In this document: positions 17,195 to 25,409 of the stretch, one piece after another
Position numbering within the stretch: the stretch's first letter is position 1
Layout of the letters: every line of letters starts with the position of its first letter
DNA from: an uncultured Kangiella sp.
Lineage (GTDB): Bacteria > Pseudomonadota > Gammaproteobacteria > Enterobacterales > Kangiellaceae
Direction: 5' to 3'
NCBI GenBank assembly: GCA_950096615.1
Contig: CATNCP010000006.1
Coordinates: 1-64,000, forward strand
Length of the DNA stretch: 64,000 nt
Translations under genes and position numbers: made by a program
Notes under the pieces: generated by a model
What the model was told of the DNA's origin: nothing
Database searches by the model: none
The model's input: only the letters and a program-made list of their open reading frames with translations

Positions 17195-19300
17195 GTGCTA
17201 AGTAAAAACAAACTAACAAGTTTATATGAGCTTTATGGATTTGAAGTAAAGGGAACTATCAATAAAAACATTATGGTTTTCGCATTACACTCTGGACATT
17301 ACTACAATGCAGACGTTGTTCCACTAACCAATGATGTAAAAGATAATGAGTTAGATGAAGTTTTTAATTCATTTAAAAAATCTGGATATGCTTGCAAGGT
17401 AAGAAAGTATGAAAGTATAGAAAAAGCAGAAAAGGAGTTGTTCAAGGGTTTTTTTAATCTGGATGTAACAAGGGCGAAACTAAAAAAAACTTATGAAGAA
17501 TATACAAAATCAGTAGTTTCTGTTTACTCAAATGACGCAGAATATAAGTATATAAACAGCAAGTACTACATTAATGACAAGGAAGCAAGTGGTACGCTTA
17601 TAGAAAATGTTGGTAAGAAAATAAGTTCAAAAGGTTCCGTTCTGTTTTTGATAGAAGCTGCAGCCGGATATGGTAAAACTAGTTGCGCATTTGAACTGGT
17701 TAATTATATTTTAGAAGCCTATAAAAATACCATTCCCCTTTTTACCGAACTTTCAAGGAATAGGAAGGCAAAAATATTTAGATATGTATTGCTTGACGAA
17801 ATAGAAAGAAGCTTTCCACTGTTGCGTTCTAGCTTGGTAAGCGAGCAAATTAAGCAAGGTAATGTTCCTGTTATTCTAGATGGATTTGATGAGCTTTTGC
17901 ATGAAAATGACGATTACACTGATTATGAAAAAAGTGAGTCTATGCTGGAAACTATCAGCCAGTATCTAGTTGATGATGCAAAAGTAATACTAACAACAAG
18001 AAGAACTGCAATATTTGATGGAGATAAGTTCCATGAATGGATTGAGGAGCATAAAAATGATTTTGATGTAGTAAGAATTCGCATTGATCAACCATCTGTG
18101 AAAGACTGGCTATCAGAAGAAAGATATGAATTAATCCAGCAAGCAGGATTTCCAATTAAAAACCTGTCAAACCCAGTATTACTTTCGTTCCTTAGATGCA
18201 TACCTGATAAAGACTATAAAAAGGTAATAAAAGACACAACAAAAATTGTGGATAGATACTTTGAATCAATGTTGGATAGGGAAATGACTAGACAAGATTT
18301 AAAAATGACACCAGAAGGACAGTACGCGGTACTTAAATCACTAGCTAAGGATATGATCGATTATAACTATACTTCAGAGTCAAAGGAAAATATTGCAGAG
18401 GTAATTCTTCAGGAAAACCAAGCATTATTAGAAATCACAAGAAAGAATTACTCTGCGGATACTAGGCCTACTTTGGATGAGTTAGTAAATAAATTGTCAA
18501 ATCATGCTTACTTAGATAAACAAACTACGGACAACAATATTGGTTTCGTGAATGAATTTGTATTGGGCAACTTTAGTGCTGATATTATGCAGGAGCATCC
18601 AGAAAATGAATGGTCAGGTGAAGGAACATTTATAGAACCTGCTGTTCTGTCATACGTTCCTAGAAGTGACGAAGAAAAAAAGAAACTTTGGAATGCTATA
18701 AAGTTTGCAAATAATTTTTTAGATGTTAACGAACAAATTCTGAATGATATTAGACTGAATAATAAATTAACTATCGATATTCTTGGGGAAGGTGTTAATG
18801 AAATAAACTTTGAAGGTTTAGCTGTTGCAGAAAACACCTATATAAAAAATAGTGTTTTTTCAAATTGCATCTTTAGAAATGTCACTTTTAATTTAGAAAA
18901 CATCACGGGATCTTCATTTGTTGAATGCTTATTCTATGATTGCGAAGTGGAAGGAATTGAAGAAAAGCCAGATATATATTTCTATGGTTGTACCTCAAAC
19001 AATGAAATTTTGAACCAAATATTTGATGAAGATGTTGAAACTGACTATAAGTCTGATGAGGTTGATGATTGTGACATTTTTGTATTAAGAGCTTTTAAGC
19101 CTGTTGGTAGTGAGAAAATACATAAGCATCGCCCAATTAAAGCTATTTGCTCTAACCATAATAAGTATAGTCCTAAACAAATATTTAAATCTATACAAAA
19201 ACTGAAGAAAATGGAATATCTTCTTACCCCAGATAAGAAGTCTTTTGTTGAGTTTAACTTTGAGTATGTATCACAAATCAAAGAAATGCTAGGTGAATAG
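17195..19300 (+). CDS. NACHT-type STAND NTPase, candidate defence sensor
   Basis: 701 aa, soluble. An N-terminal domain of about 140 residues is unknown to me. The NACHT NTPase follows: Walker A EAAAGYGKTS (154-163, with Ala where the first Gly is usual), Walker B VILDGFDELL (226-235), the NACHT form of that motif, and a sensor-like VILTTRR (264-270). Helical and winged-helix-like parts run to about 460. A cysteine/phenylalanine-rich patch (about 536-585, with IKNSVFSNCIFRNVTF) resembles pentapeptide repeats. A short charged C-terminus follows. GTG 17195 has GAGGAAG seven bases upstream. NACHT proteins act as innate-immune sensors in bacteria and eukaryotes. Coupling to a RelA/SpoT gene suggests a defence pair, by inference. 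Confidence 0.85.
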   Translation: MLSKNKLTSLYELYGFEVKGTINKNIMVFALHSGHYYNADVVPLTNDVKDNELDEVFNSFKKSGYACKVRKYESIEKAEKELFKGFFNLDVTRAKLKKTYEEYTKSVVSVYSNDAEYKYINSKYYINDKEASGTLIENVGKKISSKGSVLFLIEAAAGYGKTSCAFELVNYILEAYKNTIPLFTELSRNRKAKIFRYVLLDEIERSFPLLRSSLVSEQIKQGNVPVILDGFDELLHENDDYTDYEKSESMLETISQYLVDDAKVILTTRRTAIFDGDKFHEWIEEHKNDFDVVRIRIDQPSVKDWLSEERYELIQQAGFPIKNLSNPVLLSFLRCIPDKDYKKVIKDTTKIVDRYFESMLDREMTRQDLKMTPEGQYAVLKSLAKDMIDYNYTSESKENIAEVILQENQALLEITRKNYSADTRPTLDELVNKLSNHAYLDKQTTDNNIGFVNEFVLGNFSADIMQEHPENEWSGEGTFIEPAVLSYVPRSDEEKKKLWNAIKFANNFLDVNEQILNDIRLNNKLTIDILGEGVNEINFEGLAVAENTYIKNSVFSNCIFRNVTFNLENITGSSFVECLFYDCEVEGIEEKPDIYFYGCTSNNEILNQIFDEDVETDYKSDEVDDCDIFVLRAFKPVGSEKIHKHRPIKAICSNHNKYSPKQIFKSIQKLKKMEYLLTPDKKSFVEFNFEYVSQIKEMLGE

Positions 19301-19301
19301 A

Positions 19302-20177
19302 ATGTATAATAATAATGCTGTGGCTAGGCAGATACAAAATGATATCGAGCGTGAGTTGAGTAAGTTAGGTTTGCTGTGTAGAGTTTTTTCTCGACAAAAG
19401 TCCGAGCAATCATTAATGAAGAAAATTAATAAAGAAAAGGGGAAATACAGCTTAACTGGGAAGAAAATACAGGATATGGTTGGTGTAAGGGTTGTACTAT
19501 ACTTTCTAGACGATATAGAAATAGCTTGCAAAAAATTAGACAAGGTTTTCAAAAAAAACTCTGAGTCAATTGATGAAGCGTCTACTGACAACTTTGGTCC
19601 GACGAGGTGTAATTATATATACTACTTACCAGAAAAGGTTTTGCCTGATTGCCAGTTCTTGAAAACCGGTATGCCTATTGATAATACATTTGAAGTTCAA
19701 TTTAGAACAACGCTTTCTGAAGGGTGGCATGAAGTAGAACATGACTTAAGGTATAAATGTAAAGAAGACTGGAATAGTTATGATGATTACTCCAGGGCTT
19801 TAAATGGTATATATGCTACCTTAGAAACCTCTGATTGGAGTATGTTACAAATATTTGAATCTTTAGCTTATAACCATTATAAAAAGAAGCATATAGAAGC
19901 TTTGCTCAGGAGTAAGTTAAGGTTAAGACTGCAAGATACTCTAACGGAAGATTTAAAATCAATTATACATAATAAAAATTTGTATAAAGAGATATATAGG
20001 TTAGACAGAAAAAAAATCTTAAGCAAGCTTCTAGTGCATAATTTCTCGATTCCAATAACTATGGATAATATCATTTATGTGATGAACTTTTTCTTTTTTG
20101 AAGACCCTGACATTTCCGAGGCCATGCCTGTAGCATTAAAAGGAGACTTTGAGAGTTTGGTAAGTAGAGTGGCTTAA
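19302..20177 (+). CDS. RelA/SpoT-domain nucleotidyltransferase, candidate toxic effector
   Basis: 291 aa from ATG 19302, with AGGTGA five bases before it; GTG 19293 is the alternative. The synthetase core occupies about 1-155: RxKxxxSxxxK (R31, K33, S37, K41 region), DMVGVRVV with the metal-binding D58, and FEVQFRT with E131, then EVEHDLRYK. There is no HD hydrolase domain or regulatory TGS/ACT. The guanine-stacking YxSxH loop of classical ppGpp synthetases is not seen, so the acceptor may differ; toxic family members can pyrophosphorylate tRNA or make other alarmones. The C-terminal 135 residues are unknown and helical. It starts beside the NACHT stop, so the genes are translationally coupled. 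Confidence 0.85.
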   Translation: MYNNNAVARQIQNDIERELSKLGLLCRVFSRQKSEQSLMKKINKEKGKYSLTGKKIQDMVGVRVVLYFLDDIEIACKKLDKVFKKNSESIDEASTDNFGPTRCNYIYYLPEKVLPDCQFLKTGMPIDNTFEVQFRTTLSEGWHEVEHDLRYKCKEDWNSYDDYSRALNGIYATLETSDWSMLQIFESLAYNHYKKKHIEALLRSKLRLRLQDTLTEDLKSIIHNKNLYKEIYRLDRKKILSKLLVHNFSIPITMDNIIYVMNFFFFEDPDISEAMPVALKGDFESLVSRVA

Positions 20178-20349
20178 TTGTACTAATTTATATTACTTAT
20201 TCTATATTGTTTTTGTGGGTTTGGGTTACACTAAAGTTTATTACATGGGGTGAGAGATTTAGTAGCTAGTTGTCTTTAAAAAATAGATGATACTGTGTTT
20301 TTTCTATTTGATTAAGTTGCTCGTGCCAGTTTTTTTAACTGCTTTTTTA

Positions 20350-21003
20350 CTAATCCGGCATAATTTGTAAGTGCTCCCCCACAGCCTCTAATGTTTTTAA
20401 ATTTTTAATATTTACCGCATCAAAGCCTTGACGTAATTGTGTGCGCATAAGGTGACTAAAAGCATCTGTATTTGTGAAATCAGGATCTAACCACATACTT
20501 AAGTCGCTTTCAGGTATCATCAACGGCATAGCTTTTTTGTGAATATCCGCTAACTTATTGTGAGGTGGGATGGTAATCATAGAGGCAGAATAAACGGGGT
20601 TTTCAGGTTCGCCCCATTGCTTAAATAGCCCTCCAAAGTATATTGGGCTTTCATCTACAGGTTTAAGTAAGTGATAGACTTTATTCATCCCTTCCACAAA
20701 CCCACTAGCGGGAATTAGACATCTAGTTTCACGGTAAGCCTTTGTAAAAGACTTTTTAAACCCTTTACCTTCATACCATCGGCTGTTAAAGGAAGTGTAC
20801 TTGCTAGCCTTCCATTCTCCTGACTTATTCTCTAATAAAAACTGCCACATTGCTTTAATGACATTGTTAGCCTGACCGTCATTCATGACTATCTGTACTG
20901 GCTTATAACAACGAAATGTTCCTAGCTCTAATGGTACTTGTAAATCCAGAGTTTTCTCGACCTTTTGGGCAGGTTTTTTTGTCAGTTCAATTAGCCCACA
21001 CAT
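20350..21003 (-). CDS. SRAP domain protein (YedK/HMCES family)
   Basis: SRAP proteins crosslink to abasic sites in single-stranded DNA through the N-terminal cysteine and protect the lesion. The conserved residues are in place: C2 (MCG, exposed after removal of Met1), N73 (FNSRWYEG), E104 (PASGFVEG) and H155 (DIHKKAMPLMIP). At 217 aa it has the family length, though the sequence is divergent from the chromosomal type. Its ATG lies two bases after the membrane-protein stop, so the two form a minus-strand operon reading inward from attR. Confidence 0.88.
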   Translation of the reverse strand: MCGLIELTKKPAQKVEKTLDLQVPLELGTFRCYKPVQIVMNDGQANNVIKAMWQFLLENKSGEWKASKYTSFNSRWYEGKGFKKSFTKAYRETRCLIPASGFVEGMNKVYHLLKPVDESPIYFGGLFKQWGEPENPVYSASMITIPPHNKLADIHKKAMPLMIPESDLSMWLDPDFTNTDAFSHLMRTQLRQGFDAVNIKNLKTLEAVGEHLQIMPD

Positions 21004-21005
21004 AG

Positions 21006-21350
21006 TTATCTACCCTTTGCTTTGACTTTGTCCACTTTGTTACGCCTATTATCAATGTAATCATACATTTTTAATGCCTGTTGTCGAAAGCGACCAGCTA
21101 AATATACACCTGCTACTTCAAAACCAATAAAAGCTATGGATGTACCTATTGAGAAGCGCTTCAAAATATCTATAAGGTTTAAAGGGGATGCAGAGGTTCC
21201 ATCAAAGTAAAATCTCATGATGCTGATTAATGGAATAAAAATAATAAGTGAAATAAATGCAAATAAAATGTTATTCGATATCTTGAGTAATGAATCTGCG
21301 CTTTTCTCTAATCTAAGAAGGCTTATACTGTCCCATTTTTGCGGTTTCAT
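21006..21350 (-). CDS. Small membrane protein of unknown function
   Basis: 114 aa with two likely transmembrane helices (around 27-47, ILFAFISLIIFIPLISIM, and around 70-90, GTSIAFIGFEVAGVYLAG) and a basic C-terminus (NRRNKVDKVKAKGR). I recognise no family. It is the first gene of a two-gene minus-strand unit with the SRAP gene, starting about 100 bases from the right arm repeat. Confidence 0.6.
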   Translation of the reverse strand: MKPQKWDSISLLRLEKSADSLLKISNNILFAFISLIIFIPLISIMRFYFDGTSASPLNLIDILKRFSIGTSIAFIGFEVAGVYLAGRFRQQALKMYDYIDNRRNKVDKVKAKGR

Positions 21351-21453
21351 CTTGTCCCTCAGTTTTATGTCTAAAAAAACATATTATCTAACCTGTAAAT
21401 GGTCGTTTTGGGAAGAGATAAGTATAAAAAAAGAGGTGTTTTTTTAATTTACG

Positions 21454-21475
21454 TTGGACTTACGGTGGACTTACG
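21454..21475 (+). repeat. Right internal 22-bp repeat (probable integrase/excisionase arm site)
   Basis: Exact copy of 13597-13618, again with two TGGACTTACG units and in the same orientation. A partial third TTACG lies just upstream. It is 49 bases from the attR repeat. Confidence 0.75.
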
Positions 21476-21492
21476 TTTTTTCAGGCAATAAA

Positions 21493-21522
21493 AAAGGGTT
21501 ACGAAAAATGACGTAACCCTTT
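21493..21522 (-). terminator. New tRNA-Met terminator supplied by the element
   Basis: Stem AAAGGGTTACG/CGTAACCCTTT with an 8-base loop, ending 8 bases from the tRNA 3' end. It replaces the original terminator displaced to 13375-13406. Both begin with the same AAAGGG/CCCTTT base but differ in the upper stem. Confidence 0.75.
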
Positions 21523-21524
21523 GA

Positions 21525-21575
21525 TATATATGGTAGCTATGGGTGGACTTGAACCACCGACCCCAGCATTATGAA
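21525..21575. repeat. attR: 51-bp direct repeat inside tRNA-Met
   Basis: Second copy of the attL sequence. It restores the complete 3' end of the functional tRNA-Met, so integration did not destroy the gene. Confidence 0.95.
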
Positions 21576-21607
21576 TGCTGTGCTCTAACCAGCTGAGCTA
21601 CATAGCC
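21531..21607 (-). tRNA. tRNA-Met (CAT), integration target
   Basis: 77-nt cloverleaf on the minus strand: acceptor GGCTATG pairing with CATAGCT-type 3' strand, D arm with AGCTCAGCTGGTTAGAGC, anticodon loop TTCATAA with CAT, T arm GGTTCAAGTCC, and an encoded CCA. The overall form resembles elongator tRNA-Met. A CAT anticodon could also be modified to read Ile (AUA), which sequence alone cannot settle. Confidence 0.93.
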
Positions 21608-21624
21608 TTAATTCAGTGGCGCGT

Positions 21625-21653
21625 ATTTTCGTGATTTCGGGGCTTTATGTCAA
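21625..21653 (-). promoter_or_regulatory. Promoter of tRNA-Met
   Basis: Minus strand: perfect TTGACA (21648-21653), 17-base spacer, GAAAAT (21625-21630), then the GC-rich discriminator ACGCGCC. The latter is typical of stringently controlled stable-RNA promoters. Confidence 0.7.
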
Positions 21654-21691
21654 GCCTTTGGAGTGAAAATATACGCCTTTTTTGTCATCTG

Positions 21692-22783
21692 TTATACGTT
21701 GAAGCGGAAGTGCATGACGTCGCCGTCTTTGACGATGTAGTCTTTGCCTTCTAGGCGCCATTTTCCGGCTTCTTTAGCGCCTGCTTCGCCGTTCCCTGCG
21801 ATGTAGTCGTCATAAGCCACGACTTCGGCGCGGATAAAGCCTTTCTCGAAGTCTGTGTGAATCACGCCAGCGGCTTGCGGTGCTGTGGCGCCGACTTTAA
21901 CCTGCCATGCGCGAACTTCTTTTTCACCTGCGGTGAAGTAGGTCTGTAACTCTAGTAAGTTGTAACCAGCGCGGATTACGCGGTTTAAGCCTGGCTCTTC
22001 TTGGCCTAGGTCGGCTAGGAAGTCGATTTTGTCTTCGTCGTCTAGGGCGGCGATTTCAGATTCGATAGAGGCACAGATAGGTACCACTTCGGCGTTTTCT
22101 GAAGCTGCGAACTCACGTACTTGGTCCAATAATGGATTATCTTCAAAACCGTCTTCGCTGACGTTGGCGATGTACATGGTCGGCTTAATCGTGATCAGCT
22201 GGAACTTGCGCATGAGTTTACGCTCGTCTTTGTCCAAGTCCATGCTGCGAAGGGCTTTACCTTCGTCGAGGCAGGCTTTTGATTTCTCTAACAGCTCTAA
22301 TTCAATTTTAGCGTCTTTATCGCCGCTTTTGGCGACTTTGGCGGTTTTGATGATGCGTTTTTCAACGGCTTCTAGATCAGCCAGCGCAAGTTCTGTGTTA
22401 ATGGTATCGATGTCAGCCAGTGGATCAACTTTGCCGTCAACGTGCACGACGTCGTCGTTGGCGAAGCAGCGAACCACGTGGGCGATAGCGTGCGTTTCAC
22501 GGATATTGGCGAGGAACTTGTTACCTAAGCCTTCGCCTTTTGAGGCGCCCGCTACTAGGCCTGCGATGTCTACGAATTCCATCGTAGCTGGCAAGATCTT
22601 CTGTGGCTTAGCAATCGCTGAAATAGCGTCTAAGCGCGGATCAGGGATTGGCACCACGCCGGTATTCGGTTCAATCGTACAGAAAGGGTAGTTTGCAGCG
22701 TCGATGCCTGCGTCTGTCAGTGCATTGAAAAGTGTTGATTTTCCAACATTGGGCAAGCCCACGATTCCACAATTTAGTGCCAT
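21692..22783 (-). CDS. ychF: Redox-regulated ATPase YchF (Obg-family)
   Basis: Translation-associated P-loop ATPase related to Obg GTPases but with ATP preference. [11 protein letters not shown] (G1), the G2/G3 region [16 protein letters not shown] and the NVSE-type altered G4 ([10 protein letters not shown]) are present, with the TGS domain at the C-terminus ([17 protein letters not shown]). At 363 aa it is full length. The order rplY-pth-ychF on the minus strand is a standard gammaproteobacterial arrangement. Confidence 0.97.
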   Translation of the reverse strand: MALNCGIVGLPNVGKSTLFNALTDAGIDAANYPFCTIEPNTGVVPIPDPRLDAISAIAKPQKILPATMEFVDIAGLVAGASKGEGLGNKFLANIRETHAIAHVVRCFANDDVVHVDGKVDPLADIDTINTELALADLEAVEKRIIKTAKVAKSGDKDAKIELELLEKSKACLDEGKALRSMDLDKDERKLMRKFQLITIKPTMYIANVSEDGFEDNPLLDQVREFAASENAEVVPICASIESEIAALDDEDKIDFLADLGQEEPGLNRVIRAGYNLLELQTYFTAGEKEVRAWQVKVGATAPQAAGVIHTDFEKGFIRAEVVAYDDYIAGNGEAGAKEAGKWRLEGKDYIVKDGDVMHFRFNV

Positions 22784-22809
22784 GTTACTTCTCTCTACGA
22801 TTGATTGGG

Positions 22810-23403
22810 TTATTCAGCGCCTGCTTTTACGCTGTGTAATCGATGTACGGCTTTGTCCCAGTCGCCACTTAATAGCGTTGGGGTTTCGCGTACCGCTTCG
22901 TCGATTGCTAAATTGATTGCATTACGATCGTCTGGACTTGGCTTACCGAGCACATAGCCTGTGACTTGGCTTTTATGACCTGGGTGGCCAATGCCGACGC
23001 GTAGTCGCATAAATTCTTTGTTGTTACCAAGTTTACTGATGGTGTCGCGTAAACCGTTATGACCACCATGTCCGCCACCTTTTTTAAGTTTTAGCGTTCC
23101 TGGGTCGATATCGAGTTCGTCATGTGCGACAAGGATTTCCTCAGGATTAATTTTATAAAAACTAGCGACGGCTTGAATGGCTTTACCGCTTAGGTTCATA
23201 AAAGTGGAGGGAATCAGTAATTTGATATCTTCAGAGCCAATTAAGCCTTTGGCGAATAGGCCATGAAACTTACTTTCGACTTTGAAGGGGATATTATAAG
23301 CCCGTGCCAGTTCTTCGACATACCAGGCACCAGCGTTATGACGGGTATCTTGATATTGTGAGCCTGGATTGGCCAGGCCCACAATTAACTTGATGCTAGA
23401 CAT
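22810..23403 (-). CDS. pth: Peptidyl-tRNA hydrolase
   Basis: Releases tRNA from prematurely dropped peptidyl-tRNA. [20 protein letters not shown] contains the catalytic His and nearby Asn, [10 protein letters not shown] and the [24 protein letters not shown] stretch hold the catalytic Asp and substrate loop, and [11 protein letters not shown] follows. Normal length at 197 aa. It lies between rplY and ychF with short gaps. Confidence 0.97.
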   Translation of the reverse strand: MSSIKLIVGLANPGSQYQDTRHNAGAWYVEELARAYNIPFKVESKFHGLFAKGLIGSEDIKLLIPSTFMNLSGKAIQAVASFYKINPEEILVAHDELDIDPGTLKLKKGGGHGGHNGLRDTISKLGNNKEFMRLRVGIGHPGHKSQVTGYVLGKPSPDDRNAINLAIDEAVRETPTLLSGDWDKAVHRLHSVKAGAE

Positions 23404-23442
23404 TATTCAGTCTAACTGAAAACGTTCAGTTAGAACGAAGAA

Positions 23443-24132
23443 TTAATCTTCGTTCTTGTCTTCTGAATCGCCTTCGTCACCTTTCTGTTCGCTAGCTGGA
23501 ACTTCCGTTTCATCAACGTCGTCCGCTTCGTCTTCGTCAACTTCTTCAACAGCTGGCGGTACCATGTTAGCAACAGTTAGGTCGTTATCTTCAACATCGC
23601 CGTGCATGAAGGCTACTAGCTCAACGCCTTCTGGCAACGTGATTTCACTCAAGTGGATAGAATCACCGATGTTCATTTCGCCAAGATCCACTTCAATGTA
23701 CTCAGGTAAGTTACGTGGACGACATGAAATCTCAACCGTTGTTAATTGGTGAGACATTACGCCACCGTCTTTCTTACCAGGTGCTGCGTCTTCGTTGATG
23801 AAGTGTAATGGAACGTTTGCTTCCATGTTTTCACCACGAACGATGCGCTTGAAGTCAACGTGCAATAATTTTAGTTTGAACGGGTGACGCTGAAGGTCTT
23901 TGATAAGAACTTCTTCAGTTTCGCCATCGATCACTAAGTTGATGATTGAAGAGTATGCTGCTTCATCATCCAACATGTTGTTGATTTCATCGTGTTCTAG
24001 GGTAATTGACTTAGCGTCTTCTTTACCACCGTAAACGATTGCAGGGATCTTGTCCGCAAGGCGACGTAGGCGGCGGCTCGCACCTTTCCCTATATCGCTG
24101 CGTGATTCAGCTTTTAATGTAAAATCGCTCAT
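23443..24132 (-). CDS. rplY: 50S ribosomal protein bL25 (CTC form)
   Basis: 5S rRNA-binding protein. The N-terminal half (SDFTLKAESRSDIGKGASRRLRR to FKLKLLHVDFKRI) is bL25, and the C-terminal TL5/CTC beta domain (IEVDLGEMNIGDSIHLSEI) makes it the long form, with an acidic tail of about 40 residues. The track starts five codons upstream, but GGAG eight bases before ATG 24132 fixes the start (229 aa). First gene of rplY-pth-ychF. Confidence 0.95.
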   Translation of the reverse strand: MSDFTLKAESRSDIGKGASRRLRRLADKIPAIVYGGKEDAKSITLEHDEINNMLDDEAAYSSIINLVIDGETEEVLIKDLQRHPFKLKLLHVDFKRIVRGENMEANVPLHFINEDAAPGKKDGGVMSHQLTTVEISCRPRNLPEYIEVDLGEMNIGDSIHLSEITLPEGVELVAFMHGDVEDNDLTVANMVPPAVEEVDEDEADDVDETEVPASEQKGDEGDSEDKNED

Positions 24133-24207
24133 TGTGTTTCTCCACAAGTTGAGTAAATAAATGGTTAAGCCTTGCGACCAGGCTCAACCCGAAAAAATCG
24201 GACGCGA

Positions 24208-24213
24208 ATTATA
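24208..24213 (-). promoter_or_regulatory. Probable -10 of the rplY-pth-ychF operon
   Basis: Perfect TATAAT on the minus strand about 75 bases before the rplY ATG. The -35 region (AGCTTC at 17 bases) is weak. Confidence 0.45.
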
Positions 24214-24301
24214 CCGTGATCAAGAACTAAGAAGCTAGCCTATTTCGGCATAATTTCAAGGTTTTTTGGGGGTTTTAGGTTTATTTCGGAGTATTCAGCC
24301 T

Positions 24302-24335
24302 AAAAATGCAAAATCCCGCGGCAATGCGCGGGATT
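24302..24335 (-). terminator. Terminator downstream of prs
   Basis: Stem AATCCCGCG/CGCGGGATT (24312-24335) followed on the minus strand by a broken T-run (TTTGCATTTTT), 61 bases past the prs stop. Confidence 0.7.
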
Positions 24336-24396
24336 CTGAAACTTTATGAGTCTGTTTTTAGTATTAGAGCTGAGTCTAAAAACTTAGTCCAAGAGC

Positions 24397-25344
24397 CTAG
24401 TCTAAGAACATGGTCGAAATCGACTCTTCAGTATTAACACGACGAATTGACTCGCCTAAAAGCGGTGCTAAGTCGAGAGTTTCAATACGGTCACACGATT
24501 GAGCTTCCTCACTCAACGGAATCGTATTGGTAATGACTAAGGCATCGAGGTCTGAGTTATTCAGGTTATCGATTGCTTTACCCGATAGTACCGGGTGAGT
24601 TGCGTAGGCTGATACGCTGTTGGCACCATTGTCTTTCAGCGCTTTCGCTGCCTGACATAGGGTTCCAGCGGTATCGACCATGTCATCCACGATGACACAA
24701 TCACGACCACTTACGTCACCAATGATGTTCATCACACCAACTTCGTTGGCACGTGGGCGACGTTTGTCAATAATCGATAGGTCGGCATCGTTTAAACGTT
24801 TTGCGATTGCTCTAGCACGAACAACACCGCCAACATCTGGAGAAACAACCATCAGGTTTTTGCCAGATTGTGATGCGATATGGTCAAGAAGTACTGGAGT
24901 AGCGTAAACGTTGTCTACCGGAATGTTGAAAAAGCCCTGGATTTGGTCGGCGTGTAAGTCAACCGTCAGTACGCGGTCAAAACCGACGCCACTGATCATG
25001 TCAGCAACCACTTTTGCACTAATCGGAACACGCGCTGAGCGAACTCGGCGGTCTTGACGTGCGTAACCAAAGTAAGGAACAACCGCTGTAATACGCTTGG
25101 CAGATGCACGCTTAAGCGCGTCAGCCATAATGATCAACTCCATCAAGTTGTCATTCGTAGGCGCACAGGTTGATTGAATAATGAAAACGTCTTTACCACG
25201 AACATTCTCAAGGATCTCAACATTACATTCGCCATCGCTAAAGCTAGACGAGTTGATTTTACCAAGAGGAACTTTGAGATAGGTAGAGATACGTTGAGCG
25301 AGATCAGGAGTGGCGTTACCACTGAAAAGCATTAAATCTGACAT
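24397..25344 (-). CDS. prs: Ribose-phosphate pyrophosphokinase (PRPP synthetase)
   Basis: Makes PRPP from ribose-5-phosphate and ATP for nucleotide, His and Trp synthesis. The class I features are present: [23 protein letters not shown], the flexible loop [10 protein letters not shown], the metal-binding [11 protein letters not shown], and the PRPP loop [10 protein letters not shown]. 315 aa is the family length. It follows ispE with tRNA-Gln in between, and a terminator follows. Confidence 0.97.
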   Translation of the reverse strand: MSDLMLFSGNATPDLAQRISTYLKVPLGKINSSSFSDGECNVEILENVRGKDVFIIQSTCAPTNDNLMELIIMADALKRASAKRITAVVPYFGYARQDRRVRSARVPISAKVVADMISGVGFDRVLTVDLHADQIQGFFNIPVDNVYATPVLLDHIASQSGKNLMVVSPDVGGVVRARAIAKRLNDADLSIIDKRRPRANEVGVMNIIGDVSGRDCVIVDDMVDTAGTLCQAAKALKDNGANSVSAYATHPVLSGKAIDNLNNSDLDALVITNTIPLSEEAQSCDRIETLDLAPLLGESIRRVNTEESISTMFLD

Positions 25345-25409
25345 CGGAAAGCCCTGTGTTTTGCCCCAAATTCACAAGCAGAGAGTTGATGTTGAAACGT
25401 AAAGAAAAA

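Larger units (their letters stand above)
13406..21575. mobile_element. Integrated genetic element in tRNA-Met, about 8.1 kb
   Basis: Bounded by the 51-bp direct repeat. It contains an integrase next to attL, an AlpA-like regulator, a RepA-like ATPase, a NACHT/RelA-SpoT gene pair, an SRAP gene and a membrane protein gene. It is visibly more AT-rich than the flanks. There are no capsid, tail, portal, terminase or conjugation genes, so it is a small integrative element, possibly a phage satellite or plasmid-derived island, that depends on a helper for transfer. Whether it is still mobile is unknown. Both att sites, the integrase and the likely arm sites look intact. Confidence 0.9.

Noticed and set aside
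17195-20177. Reading the NACHT/RelA-SpoT pair as a simple toxin-antitoxin system
   Set aside because: The NACHT protein is far larger than known antitoxins and has a sensor-type NTPase; kept as a defence candidate instead.
22029-22691. Long plus-strand ORF of 220 aa
   Set aside because: It lies antisense within ychF, is Ser-rich and has no coherent domain; a mirror of the real gene's codon pattern.
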